Counted from the stretch's first letter, positions 7,403 to 15,429 are shown. The stretch is 23,764 bases of DNA from Betaproteobacteria bacterium (GCA_025355395.1 JANXZT010000176.1:1-23764), one strand, 5' to 3'. The notes: generated by a model not told the origin, from the sequence alone. Program-made: numbers and translations.

Positions 7403-8566
7403 ATGAAAGAGGAAGTTGCCATCATCGGCGTTGGGCAGACGCAATACCGTCGACAGCATTCGAATCTCAACACGGCAGAGCTCGTCCGACAGGCGGCGAC
7501 GGCTGCACTCGAGGATGCGGGCCTTGGGTTGGATGCGATCGGGCTGATCGTGGGCGGCGTGGCTCCCGATGCGCTGGCCGGGATCAATCACCTGGACATG
7601 CACGCGATTTCGAGGCCGGGCATTCCTTACTTTCGTGTCAATACCGGCGGCGCGACAGGCTCTTCCGCGCTTTTGGCCGCCCTGTCCTGGATTCATGCGG
7701 GCCGCTGCAAGGCGGTGCTGGTCGTCACAGTCGAGCGGATGGGACATGCGAGTTCGGCACAGAAGATCTTCAACTCGATCTTTGACCCGATCTACGAAAA
7801 AGACATCAGCATGTCGACGATCAGCATGGTGGCTTTGCGCGCGACGCTACTCATGCAGCAATATGGCTACACGCTGGAGCACTGGGCCGGATTGGCGGCG
7901 CGCAATTCAGCGTCGTCCATGTTGAATGACACCCTCGAGAATCCGCGTTTCTTCACGGCCGAAGATGTCCTGAAGTCGAGGTTTCTCGCTTGGCCAATTC
8001 ACGCCCTCGAGGCATGTCCGACGAGTGAGGGCGCCTGTGCGGTGGTGGTGACAGCCAAGAGCCTGGTGGGATCCAGGAAAGCCGCATGGATTCTGGGGGC
8101 CCGCGGCTTGAGCGACACCTACGCCATCGGGGATCGCCTGCACAGGCCAGAAGGATCGCTGGTCGATCTGGTGACCTTGCGGCGCTCGGCGGAGGCGGCT
8201 TATCGTGACGCCGGGATCACGAATCCGCGCGAAGCGCTCGATGTCGTGGAGATCCAGGCGCCGTTCGCCAGTTCTGAAGCGATGGCTTATCCAGCACTGG
8301 GTTTCTGTGATGAACACGACTGCGTGAGTTTCACCGAAAACGCGATCGAGCAAAAAGCGGGCATTGCCATCAACCCGTCGGGCGGCCCGCAGGCGAGCAA
8401 CCCGGTCAGCGCGACCGCCTTGATTCGCATCGCAGAGTGCGCGCAGCAGGTGCGGGGTTTGGCCGGCAGGCGTCAAGTGGATGGGGTGCGAAAGGCCATC
8501 GCGACTGGACAAGGCGGCGCGACCCAATTCTCCACCGCCGTCATCGTGGGCAACCAGCAACCGTGA
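7403..8566 (+). CDS. SCP-x/Ltp2-like thiolase-fold protein, probable C-C lyase
   Basis: A 387-residue thiolase-superfamily protein of the SCP-x/lipid-transfer type, with N-terminus VAIIGVGQTQYRRQHSNLNT. All usual Claisen residues are replaced. The nucleophile Cys of NNNCSTGSTA is Gly83 in NTGGATGSSA. The HDCF motif is QAPF (285-288). The GHP His is Asn333 in NPSGGPQASNPVSAT. Such losses are known for the Ltp2-type retro-aldolases that cleave 3-hydroxyacyl-CoA side chains in steroid catabolism together with a DUF35 protein, and a DUF35 gene follows 15 bases downstream. Retro-aldol cleavage is therefore more likely than thiolysis, by inference. The ATG at 7403 is chosen because the family begins here and GAAGGTGG precedes it; the longer open frame upstream overlaps the previous gene. 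Confidence 0.85.
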   Translation: MKEEVAIIGVGQTQYRRQHSNLNTAELVRQAATAALEDAGLGLDAIGLIVGGVAPDALAGINHLDMHAISRPGIPYFRVNTGGATGSSALLAALSWIHAGRCKAVLVVTVERMGHASSAQKIFNSIFDPIYEKDISMSTISMVALRATLLMQQYGYTLEHWAGLAARNSASSMLNDTLENPRFFTAEDVLKSRFLAWPIHALEACPTSEGACAVVVTAKSLVGSRKAAWILGARGLSDTYAIGDRLHRPEGSLVDLVTLRRSAEAAYRDAGITNPREALDVVEIQAPFASSEAMAYPALGFCDEHDCVSFTENAIEQKAGIAINPSGGPQASNPVSATALIRIAECAQQVRGLAGRRQVDGVRKAIATGQGGATQFSTAVIVGNQQP

Positions 8567-8581
8567 GGACTCAAGAGTCGT

Positions 8582-9052
8582 ATGAACGCTGATCCCGAAC
8601 TCATCACGATCCCCGGCCGGTGGGACTTCGAGTACCGGTACTTCGCGGGCGCAACCGCGAGCCGGTTCTTCGCCGAGATCCGAGACAACCGCCGCATCAT
8701 GGGCACGCGTTGTGCAAAGTCCGGCCGGGTCCTGGTGCCGGCGCGCAGCTTCTCCGACGCGGAGTACGAACTGACGACTGATTGGGTCGAAACCGGTCCG
8801 GGCGGCGTATTAGAAGTGTTCACCATCGTGGGAACCAAGTTCTCGGGGCTGCCCGATCCTCCGTTCGTGCTCGGCTATGTCACCCTTGATGGTGCGGACA
8901 CCGCGATCCTGAACTACATCTCCGGCGTGGATCTGACCGATCTCGATGTTGCAGCGCGCATCCTGATGACCCGGCCGCGCGTGTCGGCCGTGTTCAAGGA
9001 GGCACGCGAAGGTCGAATCACGGACTTCCATTTCAAGGTCGAGCAGAAATGA
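8582..9052 (+). CDS. DUF35 OB-fold protein, zinc ribbon degenerate
   Basis: A 156-residue DUF35 protein (rubredoxin-like zinc ribbon followed by an OB fold). Family members bind thiolase-fold or hydratase partners and present the acyl-CoA to the active site. The order is as expected: an N-terminal helix (ATASRFFAEIRDNRRI), the ribbon (GTRCAKSGRVLVPARSFSDA) and OB strands (residues 70-150, GVLEVFTIVGTKFSGLPDPP). Only Cys44 of the four usual zinc ligands remains; the others are Ser47, Ser58 and Glu61, so zinc binding is probably lost. Adjacent to the thiolase-fold gene, it is very likely that protein's partner. Its stop overlaps the start of the next gene by 4 bases (ATGA), showing translational coupling. 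Confidence 0.88.
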   Translation: MNADPELITIPGRWDFEYRYFAGATASRFFAEIRDNRRIMGTRCAKSGRVLVPARSFSDAEYELTTDWVETGPGGVLEVFTIVGTKFSGLPDPPFVLGYVTLDGADTAILNYISGVDLTDLDVAARILMTRPRVSAVFKEAREGRITDFHFKVEQK

Positions 9053-9930
9053 TCTCCATGGCCGACAAACCTGGCAGCAAATGGGGGCCGCTCGACGAGT
9101 GCGGCGCCCGCAATCTGGTTGACGCCGCCGCGACCTTGCGCGGCATATCCTCGGTCAAGAGCGGCCGCGTCGTCGCGCTGAGTATCGAGATTCAGGGCGG
9201 CACCCGTGGGCCCGCGGCCCCGAACCGGGCGCCGGTGCAGCACTTCATGGTGCGGGACGGTGGCGACTATGCAGCTGGGCTGGAGGAACGCCAAGGGTTC
9301 GGCTTCTCCGATGACGTCATCCTGCTGCCCACCCATGGCACGACGCACATCGATGCGCTGTGCCACGTCTGGCAGCAGGGCAGGATGTACAACGATTTTC
9401 CTTCGACGGAAGTGACGAGTCGCGGTGCCAATCGGTGTGGCATCGACAAACTGCAGCCGATCGTTACCCGCGCGATCTTCGTCGACATGGCATCGACCGC
9501 GCAGGCAGAACCGGGTCACGCCATCCGTTGCGCTGATCTCGTTGCCGCCGTCGAGCAGACCTGCGTCAAACCTCAGCCGGGTGATGCACTTCTGGTGCGC
9601 ACTGGCTGGCTTCAAGCATGGCGCGCGGGTCAGGCAGAGCCCCTTCTGTCCGCGGGTCTGCACCATGACTGCGCCGATTGGATCATCGCGCAGGGATTTG
9701 CCGTTGTGGCCGCCGACAACCCGGCTGTCGAGGTGCTGCCGTCTCGCGACCCGGATTCGGCAGTGCCGCTGCACATCCGCCTGCTGCGGGACAACGGCAT
9801 CTATCTCGCCGAGCTTCTGGACCTCGACGAGTTGTCGTCGCTGGGCCGGGCGAGCTTCATGCTGACCATCGCGCCGCTGCGCATCAAGGGCGGAGTCGGC
9901 AGCCCGATCACGCCCGTTGCGGTACTTTGA
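9049..9930 (+). CDS. Cyclase-family metal-dependent hydrolase
   Basis: A 293-residue protein of the cyclase family (PF04199, kynurenine-formamidase-like). The metal-binding signature is intact as HGTTHIDALCH at residues 96-106 (His96, His100, Asp102, His106). The C-terminal half carries HDCADWIIAQGFAVVAADNP, the usual helix and strand after the active site. Known members hydrolyse amides, esters or lactones, and some act on cyclic intermediates, so in this operon it could open a lactone or ring product (inference). The ATG at 9049 overlaps the DUF35 stop; a second ATG at 9058 is possible. It is followed 21 bases later by the first acyl-CoA dehydrogenase. Confidence 0.88.
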   Translation: MISMADKPGSKWGPLDECGARNLVDAAATLRGISSVKSGRVVALSIEIQGGTRGPAAPNRAPVQHFMVRDGGDYAAGLEERQGFGFSDDVILLPTHGTTHIDALCHVWQQGRMYNDFPSTEVTSRGANRCGIDKLQPIVTRAIFVDMASTAQAEPGHAIRCADLVAAVEQTCVKPQPGDALLVRTGWLQAWRAGQAEPLLSAGLHHDCADWIIAQGFAVVAADNPAVEVLPSRDPDSAVPLHIRLLRDNGIYLAELLDLDELSSLGRASFMLTIAPLRIKGGVGSPITPVAVL

Positions 9931-9951
9931 GCACGTAGAGAGCTGAGTGGC

Positions 9952-10986
9952 ATGTCGGAAATTCTGAGCTCCATGGTGACGCGCGTATTCGCTGATCATT
10001 GCAGCGATGCGGTGGCGCTGCGCGCCGAGGAAGGCGAATGGCCCGAAGCGTTGTGGCGCACCAGCGAGGAAGCAGGCCTTCCTCTGGCATTGATCGAAAC
10101 GGGCGAGCACAGCCTTGGAGTGCCTGTTGAAGATGCCTTCCAAATCGTCCGGCTGGCCGGCAAGTTTGCGGTACCAGTGCCGTTGCCGGAAACGATGTTG
10201 GCCAATTGGCTGTTGACCCGCAGCGGGCTCGAGCCACAATCAGGACCCCTTGTCGCGGTGGCCAATCCCGCGCTTCGCACGGACGAATCCGGGACCCGGT
10301 TGACTGGTGAAATCCCGTCAGTGCCTTGGGGTCGTCGCGCCGGTGTCGTCGCATGCTTTGAACGCTCTGGGATGCTCCATGTGGCCTACCTTGGCCGCGA
10401 CGGCTTCTCGGTCCGTGAGGGCACAAACATCGCCCGCGAGCCACGCGATCGGCTGGTTTTTGACGTTGATCTCAACCGCACTGCTGTTGCGCCGTTGCCG
10501 GCGGGCGTCGATGGAATCCGGCTTCGAGCTGCCGGCGCGGCGCTACGGTGCAGCCAGATTGCTGGCGCGCTGGAAAGCATCACCGCCATGACGATTGACT
10601 ACACGGGCCAGCGGGTCCAGTTTGGTCGCCCGATTTCGAAGTTTCAGGCAGTGCAGCAAAACCTTGCCGTGCTTGCCGGGCAGGCGGCGGCGGCTTCATC
10701 CGCCGCGGACATGGCTGCAGAAGCCTTCGCGGAAGGTATCCGTCTCTGCGCAATCGCCGCCGCCAAGACGTTCGCGGGCGAGGCGGCCGGTGTCGCAGCC
10801 GGCATCGCGCACCAGATGCATGGCGCCATGGGATTCAGTCGCGAGTACGCGCTGCATTTCCGCACCAAGCGGCTTTGGTCGTGGCGCGAGGAATACGGCA
10901 ACGAAACGGAATGGTCCACTTGGCTCGGCGAGGGACTGGCGAGTCGCGGAGCGGACCAGCTTTGGGCTGAAATCACCGCAATCTAG
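9952..10986 (+). CDS. Acyl-CoA dehydrogenase-like protein, short subunit
   Basis: A 344-residue member of the acyl-CoA dehydrogenase superfamily, about 40 residues shorter than usual. The N-terminal helical domain is brief and the middle beta-domain (about 100-185) is weakly conserved, lacking the normal flavin-contacting SEPxxGSD loop. The C-terminal domain is clear: QFGRPISKFQAVQ (223-235) and QMHGAMGFSREYALHFRTKR (288-307). This pattern, paired with a complete homologue 15 bases downstream, is like the alpha2-beta2 acyl-CoA dehydrogenases of steroid catabolism (ChsE1/ChsE2 type), where flavin and active site are shared between two different subunits. I infer that the two form a heteromer acting on a bulky or branched acyl-CoA. 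The start is a GTGGCATG context with weak GAGAG upstream. Confidence 0.88.
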   Translation: MSEILSSMVTRVFADHCSDAVALRAEEGEWPEALWRTSEEAGLPLALIETGEHSLGVPVEDAFQIVRLAGKFAVPVPLPETMLANWLLTRSGLEPQSGPLVAVANPALRTDESGTRLTGEIPSVPWGRRAGVVACFERSGMLHVAYLGRDGFSVREGTNIAREPRDRLVFDVDLNRTAVAPLPAGVDGIRLRAAGAALRCSQIAGALESITAMTIDYTGQRVQFGRPISKFQAVQQNLAVLAGQAAAASSAADMAAEAFAEGIRLCAIAAAKTFAGEAAGVAAGIAHQMHGAMGFSREYALHFRTKRLWSWREEYGNETEWSTWLGEGLASRGADQLWAEITAI

Positions 10987-11001
10987 TGCTGACAGGCCCT
11001 G

Positions 11002-12156
11002 ATGACTGCAAGCTTCGACATTTCATTTCCGGCTGTCCCGGTTTCGCCGGAGGCCGATACCCTGCGCTTGGAGGTCCGTGCTTTCCTGCGCGAGTGGCTG
11101 AGGGATCGCGAGCCGATCAAGAAGGCCGAAAGCTGGAATGGGTTCGATCCGGCCTTCAGCCGCGCGATCGGCGCTCGCGGCTGGATCGGCATGCGCTGGC
11201 CAAAGGAATACGGTGGCCACGGGCGCAGTGCGCTCGAACGCTATGTCGTGATCGAGGAAATGCTGGCTGCTGGCGCACCGGTTGCCGCCCACTGGTTCGC
11301 AGACCGGCAGAGCGGTCCGGCACTGCTGCGTTACGGGACTGAGGCCCAGCGGCGCGAGATCCTGCCGCGCATCGCCCGTGGCGAATGCTATTTCGCGGTT
11401 GGCATGAGTGAGCCGGACTCGGGTTCCGACCTCGCGTCGGTGCGCACCCGGGCGGTTGATACGGCGGATGGCTTCGTCGTCAACGGCACGAAGCTGTGGA
11501 CCAGCTTCGCCCATCACGCGCACTACATGATTTTGTTCTGCAAGACGGAGAGCGGCGAAGACAGGCATGGCGGCACTAGCCAGTTTCTCGTGGATCTCGC
11601 AACGCCTGGCATCGAGATACGCCCCATCCTCATGCTGACGGGGGAGCATCACTTCAATGAAGTAGTGCTTCGAGACGTTCACCTGCCGAAGGATGCGCTT
11701 CTCGGCAAGCGTGGGGATGGATGGAACCAGGTCATGAGCGAGCTCTCCTTCGAGCGGAGCGGTCCGGAGAGGTTTCTCTCGTCCTTCACGGTGCTCGTCG
11801 AACTCTTGCGCGAGCTCGGCCCGAGGCCCGATGCGCGCAGCACCCTGGCCATCGGGCGGATCGCCGCACGCATGGCGGTACTGCGTCGGATGTCGCATTC
11901 GGTGGCAGGCATGCTTGAAGCGTCAAAGGATCCGGCATTGCAGGCGGCCATCGTCAAGGATCTCGGCGCGGTCCTGGAACAGGAAATTCCGGAAATCGCG
12001 CGTCTGCTGGTGAACGTGCAGCCTGATCCGGATTCTCTGAACGGCTTGTCGGCGGCACTTGCCTACACGATCCAGCACGCACCTTCGTTCTCGATCCGGG
12101 GTGGGACGCGAGAGATCCTGCGCGGCATCATCGCGCGTGGATTGGGACTCAGGTAA
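11002..12156 (+). CDS. Acyl-CoA dehydrogenase, long subunit
   Basis: A 384-residue acyl-CoA dehydrogenase. It has the N-terminal helical domain with WPKEYGG (66-72), the flavin/substrate loop VGMSEPDSGSDLASVRTRA (133-151), WTSFAHHAHY (166-175), and a C-terminal helical domain ending in SIRGGTREILRGIIARGLGL. Glu251 in SELSFERSGPERF lies where FadE26/ChsE-type enzymes carry the catalytic base, rather than near the C-terminus as in medium-chain enzymes; this placement is my reading and not checked by alignment. It introduces the alpha,beta double bond into an acyl-CoA. It follows the short subunit by 15 bases and is the last intact gene of the operon. The ribosome site is weak. Confidence 0.9.
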   Translation: MTASFDISFPAVPVSPEADTLRLEVRAFLREWLRDREPIKKAESWNGFDPAFSRAIGARGWIGMRWPKEYGGHGRSALERYVVIEEMLAAGAPVAAHWFADRQSGPALLRYGTEAQRREILPRIARGECYFAVGMSEPDSGSDLASVRTRAVDTADGFVVNGTKLWTSFAHHAHYMILFCKTESGEDRHGGTSQFLVDLATPGIEIRPILMLTGEHHFNEVVLRDVHLPKDALLGKRGDGWNQVMSELSFERSGPERFLSSFTVLVELLRELGPRPDARSTLAIGRIAARMAVLRRMSHSVAGMLEASKDPALQAAIVKDLGAVLEQEIPEIARLLVNVQPDPDSLNGLSAALAYTIQHAPSFSIRGGTREILRGIIARGLGLR

Positions 12157-12232
12157 CAACGGGTGATCAACAGTCCGTTGCAGGACATCAGCGCCCGCCA
12201 GCACGCGCGCAGCTCGTAGTCGGGTCATCACC

Positions 12233-12727
12233 TGCCGCAACGCAGGCGTGACGGACAACACTGCAATCTTGGAAGAGTTGTCCGACGACACCTGGCACAA
12301 GGAGATGGCGGTACACGCGACCGCAGCCTTCCTTTGGACCCGCGCGTGCTTCTCGCGCATGCGCGCGGCGAAGTGGGGCCGCATCGTCAATGTCTCGTCG
12401 ATTGGGCCCAGCATGGGGGATTTCGGACACGCCGCGTACTCAGCAAGCAAGTCGGCGCTGCATGGACTGACCAAGTCGACGGCACTTGAGGGAGCGCGCT
12501 TTGGGATCACGGCCAACGCGGTGCTGCCGGGCGTGATCCTCACGCCGGCCTATGATCGAATCAGGCCTGATGTGCGCGTTCGGGTGGATGCACGCTCGGC
12601 GATGAAACGCCCCGGGAAACCGCATGAAGTTGCTTCCCTCGTGGCCTACCTCGCCTCCGCAGATGCTTCCTTCGTCACGGGAAAGTTGATCACCGTCGAC
12701 GGCGGGATGGGAATGTTCGTGTTCTAG
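12233..12727 (+). pseudogene. Short-chain dehydrogenase/reductase, N-terminally truncated
   Basis: From about 12239 the frame reads NAGVTDNTAILEELSDDTW, then a helix WTRACFSRMRAAKWGRIVNV, SSIG with the catalytic Ser, and YSASKSALHGLTKSTALEGA with Tyr and Lys of YxxxK. The family ending FVTGKLITVDGGM closes it. The first 75-85 residues of an SDR, with the TGxxxGIG nucleotide-binding loop, are missing. Only 76 bases separate the similarity start from the preceding stop codon and they do not encode that part. The first possible start is a GTG at 12248 with no ribosome site. I read this as a deletion remnant that cannot bind NAD(P). It converges with the DUF2889 gene 31 bases away. Apart from the missing start its frame is undamaged, so the deletion may be recent. 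Confidence 0.75.
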
Positions 12728-12758
12728 TGCCCGCCAGATCCCAGAACGAAGCGACATC

Positions 12759-13292
12759 TCACCCGAGATGCTGCTTTGCCTTCGTGATCACCGGCGAATC
12801 GCTCCTGAGGGCGATGCACGCATTCTCGAGCCGCGGTTCAATCGCCAATCCGGTGCCGGTCCATGTGCCATCGGCTCTGTTGCGACCATCGAAGGGTACC
12901 TTCGCACGCATGCGCAGGAACATCGAGAGTGTGTGCGACGCTCCGAGATCGAGAACCAGCGTCAGAAAATGCGTGCATCCACTGGTTCGCCCCAGCAGGC
13001 TCAGTACGTGAGCGCGAAATCCCGGCCCGATGCGCGCCCCCACCAGCTGCCGCACGGGGTCCAGGCTCTTGGCGCACTCTTGGTAGGGCTGGTGATGCGC
13101 GCGGGGCTCGATGGTCTGGATCACGAGATCCGGCAGTGAAATCGTGCCTTCGATCGAGAGCGAGTGAATCACTTCGTCGGGTGTGTCGCCATGGCTTACG
13201 TCGTCCAGCGAAGCATGAAAGCGCACGAGCGCGTCATCGACGGGTTCGATCATGAGCTTCTTGACGCGTTCTGCAGTTCGAAATGAGTCCAT
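12759..13292 (-). CDS. DUF2889 domain protein
   Basis: A 177-residue protein matching DUF2889: YQECAKSLDPVRQLVGARIG then PGFRAHVLSLLGRTSGCTHF, the family's hallmark (R-x-L-x-G-x-R-I-G-x-G, then GCTH with Cys and His), and residues after it that pack as a helix. The function of the family is unknown; it often occurs beside acyl-CoA and aromatic catabolic genes. I choose the ATG at 13292 because GGGGAG lies 8 bases upstream; an upstream ATG at 13316 overlaps the livM stop and lacks such a site. It is the last gene of the leftward transporter operon, 20 bases after livM, and so is probably co-transcribed with it. Confidence 0.8.
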   Translation of the reverse strand: MDSFRTAERVKKLMIEPVDDALVRFHASLDDVSHGDTPDEVIHSLSIEGTISLPDLVIQTIEPRAHHQPYQECAKSLDPVRQLVGARIGPGFRAHVLSLLGRTSGCTHFLTLVLDLGASHTLSMFLRMRAKVPFDGRNRADGTWTGTGLAIEPRLENACIALRSDSPVITKAKQHLG

Positions 13293-13312
13293 AAGAGTTC
13301 TCCCCGCAATGA

Positions 13313-14368
13313 TCAATAAGGGAATGGCCAGACACGGGCATAACGCTCGCCGCGTCTGTACAGATGTGCCAAGCCTCTGGGTTGGTAGATGAGGAACACG
13401 ATGATGAGCACACCGAGCACAACGTTGATCATCGGAAACGCGATGTCATAGCGTGCGCCTGGCAGGAGCTCGGCCATTCGAGGGCTGACAAGGGCCAGTA
13501 TCTCCTGGACAAACCGCAATGAAACTGCACCGAGTACGGCGCCAAGTATGCTTCCCATGCCGCCGACGATCAGCATGCCCAGATACCAGATGGATTCGAA
13601 GAGTGTGAACTGTTCGAAATGCGCCAGCTTATTCTCGTAAGCGAGGAGTCCGCCGGCAAGCCCGGCAAAGAAGGACGCCAATCCGAAGGCCGCGACCTTG
13701 TAGTAGATCACATTGATTCCCGTCACCTCCGCTGCCAGATCGTTGTCTCGGACTGAAATCAGCGCGCGTCCCACACGGCTGCGCATGATGAAGAGTGCGG
13801 CGAACACTGCCAAGACGGTAAACGGCAGGGTCAGGTAGTAGAAGCCAACAGTGGAGTTGATCTGCACGCCGAAGATGACCGGCGGGGCAACGGATATGCC
13901 AGCGGACCCGCCGAACCAGCTATCGGGCAACCGAACAATAGTGAACTGGAAGACGAATTGCGCTGCGAGTGTTGTCAAGGCCAGATAAAAGCCCTTGATG
14001 CGAGCTGCTGGCAGACCGAACAGCACGCCCACGATCGCGGCACCAGTCGCCCCCACAAGAATCGGCAACGGAAAAGGCATATGAAACTTCATGGCGGCGA
14101 TCGCGCCGAAATAGGCGCCAATGCCCATGAAGGCCGACTGGCCGACGCTCACCTGTCCCGTAAGTCCAACGAGGATCTGCAACCCCAGCACCGAGATGAT
14201 CGTAATGCCGGTAATAGTCGCGAAACGGATCCATCCTGAGGACGCGACGAGTGGATAGCAAACGAGCCCCACCATGAGGATCGCGAGCGCGAGCCATTGC
14301 CAACGCGTACGCATCAGCGCCATGTCGTCGCTGTAGGTTTCGGAGAACGAACCGCAGGCACGGTACAT
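13313..14368 (-). CDS. livM: Branched-chain-amino-acid-type ABC transporter permease, LivM-like
   Basis: A 351-residue inner-membrane permease with about nine hydrophobic segments. The family motif is intact: LGLQILVGLTGQVSVGQSAF and MGIGAYFGA, and the cytoplasmic EAA-like loop is ALISVRDNDLAAEVTGINVI. The C-terminal segment ends FLIYQPRGLAHLYRR. With LivH it forms the channel of a HAAT-family importer. In catabolic clusters these importers often carry aromatic or hydrophobic acids rather than amino acids. The start at 14368 (MYRACGSFSETYSDD) matches how many LivM proteins begin; the longer frame to 14449 runs into a repeat and is rejected. No ribosome site is visible, because the upstream sequence is the 72-base tandem repeat. 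Confidence 0.88.
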   Translation of the reverse strand: MYRACGSFSETYSDDMALMRTRWQWLALAILMVGLVCYPLVASSGWIRFATITGITIISVLGLQILVGLTGQVSVGQSAFMGIGAYFGAIAAMKFHMPFPLPILVGATGAAIVGVLFGLPAARIKGFYLALTTLAAQFVFQFTIVRLPDSWFGGSAGISVAPPVIFGVQINSTVGFYYLTLPFTVLAVFAALFIMRSRVGRALISVRDNDLAAEVTGINVIYYKVAAFGLASFFAGLAGGLLAYENKLAHFEQFTLFESIWYLGMLIVGGMGSILGAVLGAVSLRFVQEILALVSPRMAELLPGARYDIAFPMINVVLGVLIIVFLIYQPRGLAHLYRRGERYARVWPFPY

Positions 14369-14370
14369 GT

Positions 14371-14520
14371 CAGTACCGCCCGGCCGGCCGAAGGTACTGA
14401 CACGCCCCCTCGGGGGGCAGCGAACGAAGTGAGCGTGGGGGCAAAGCACAGTACCGCCCGGCCGACCGAAGGTACTGACACGCCCCCTCGGGCGGCAGCG
14501 AACGAAGCGAGCGTGGGGGC
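14371..14520. repeat. Tandem 72-base repeat with hairpins between livH and livM
   Basis: Two copies, 14371-14442 and 14449-14520, separated by AAAGCA (78-base period), differ at only 3 positions. Each contains two stems: CAGTACC...GGTACTG (extended to TGTCAGTACC...GGTACTGACA in the first copy) and GCCCCC-TCG-GGGGGC (one pairing mutated in copy 2), plus GCCCCC...GGGGGC across the AGCGAACGAAG segment. It fills the whole 161-base gap between two genes of one operon. From memory it resembles intergenic repeats common in Comamonadaceae; this was not checked. Confidence 0.9.
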
Positions 14521-14529
14521 TGTTTCATC

Positions 14530-15417
14530 TCAGATCCTTTCCACGCGTTTCCAGCCGAAGAGCCCCTGCGGCCGGAATAGCAGGATGAGCATCATCAGCG
14601 CGAACGGAAACAGCAAGGAGGCACCGCCCTCCGTGTAAGGGTCAAGCCAAGCGGCGGCCATGCTCTGCCCGACCCCTACGATGATCCCCCCAAGCATGAC
14701 GCCGCCGATGGACTCGAGTCCTGACAGCAACACGACTGGCAAAGCCACGAAGGCGATGCTCGCAATCTCCGGGCTCACGCTGCGGCCGCTCATGAAGGCT
14801 GCAGCCGAGATCGTCGCCACGACCCCGGCAATGGCCCACGAAAGACCAATGCTGCGCTGCACGTTGACGCCGAGCGAGCGCGCGATCTGATGGCTTTCTG
14901 CAACCGCCGTCATGAACAGGCCTGTCCGCGTCGAGCGAAAGAACCACGCCAATCCCGCGACCGATCCAGCAACCAGGGCGGTGCCGAGCACCGCTGATTG
15001 CTTGATCGAAACCGTACCCACCAGCCAACGCTCCGTGCCCAGCACGTCGGGGAAGAGGCGCGGCTCGGTGCCGAACATAATCACTCCGAGGCCGTTCAGC
15101 ACGAGCAAGAGGCCGAGCGTCGCCATGAACAGCGCCATCTCCGACTGTCCAACCAGCGGGCGGAGAACAAACCGCTCAACACCCAAGCCCAACAAGCCCA
15201 TGGCGGTCGCAGTCAATGCAAGCGCCACCCAATGGTTCATGCCCATTCCGAAGAATGTCATGGCCATGAAGGTGGCCAGCATCAGCATCTCGCCCTGCGC
15301 AATGTTGAAGACCTTGCCCGAGCGGTAAATGATGCTGAAGCCGACTGCGACCGAGGCATAGATTGCCCCGTTGGCGATGCCGCTAACGAGGACACGAAGC
15401 AGAGTTTCCCAAAGCAT
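14530..15417 (-). CDS. livH: Branched-chain-amino-acid-type ABC transporter permease, LivH-like
   Basis: A 295-residue inner-membrane permease with about eight hydrophobic segments. LivH hallmarks are GIANGAIYASVAVGFSIIYR near the N-terminus, GKVFNIAQGEMLMLA, the cytoplasmic loop TAVAESHQIARSLGVNVQRS (EAA-like), and LFPFALMMLILLFRPQGLFG at the end. It pairs with LivM to form the channel. The TTG at 15423 is possible, but the ATG at 15417 has AAGGA 7 bases upstream and is preferred. It begins 12 bases after the livF stop, so the two are tightly co-transcribed; its ribosome site lies in that short gap. Confidence 0.88.
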   Translation of the reverse strand: MLWETLLRVLVSGIANGAIYASVAVGFSIIYRSGKVFNIAQGEMLMLATFMAMTFFGMGMNHWVALALTATAMGLLGLGVERFVLRPLVGQSEMALFMATLGLLLVLNGLGVIMFGTEPRLFPDVLGTERWLVGTVSIKQSAVLGTALVAGSVAGLAWFFRSTRTGLFMTAVAESHQIARSLGVNVQRSIGLSWAIAGVVATISAAAFMSGRSVSPEIASIAFVALPVVLLSGLESIGGVMLGGIIVGVGQSMAAAWLDPYTEGGASLLFPFALMMLILLFRPQGLFGWKRVERI

Positions 15418-15429
15418 GCGCAATCCTTT

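Noticed and set aside
8914..10239. Leftward open frame of 441 residues opposite DUF35, cyclase and dehydrogenase genes
   Set aside because: It spans the antisense of three well-supported overlapping genes and has no family likeness.
12163..12185. Near-match to the regulon palindrome (ATCAAC-N5-GTTGCA) before the truncated SDR
   Set aside because: The spacer is 5 instead of 6 bases and the right arm deviates at two positions. It may be a decayed site but cannot be counted with the others.
12248..12727. Intact short SDR starting at the GTG at 12248
   Set aside because: SDR similarity continues upstream of that codon (NAGV is already the middle of the fold), the cofactor loop is absent and there is no ribosome site.
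14371..14520. CRISPR array
   Set aside because: There are only two units, the unit is 72 bases with a 6-base spacer, and no cas genes are nearby.
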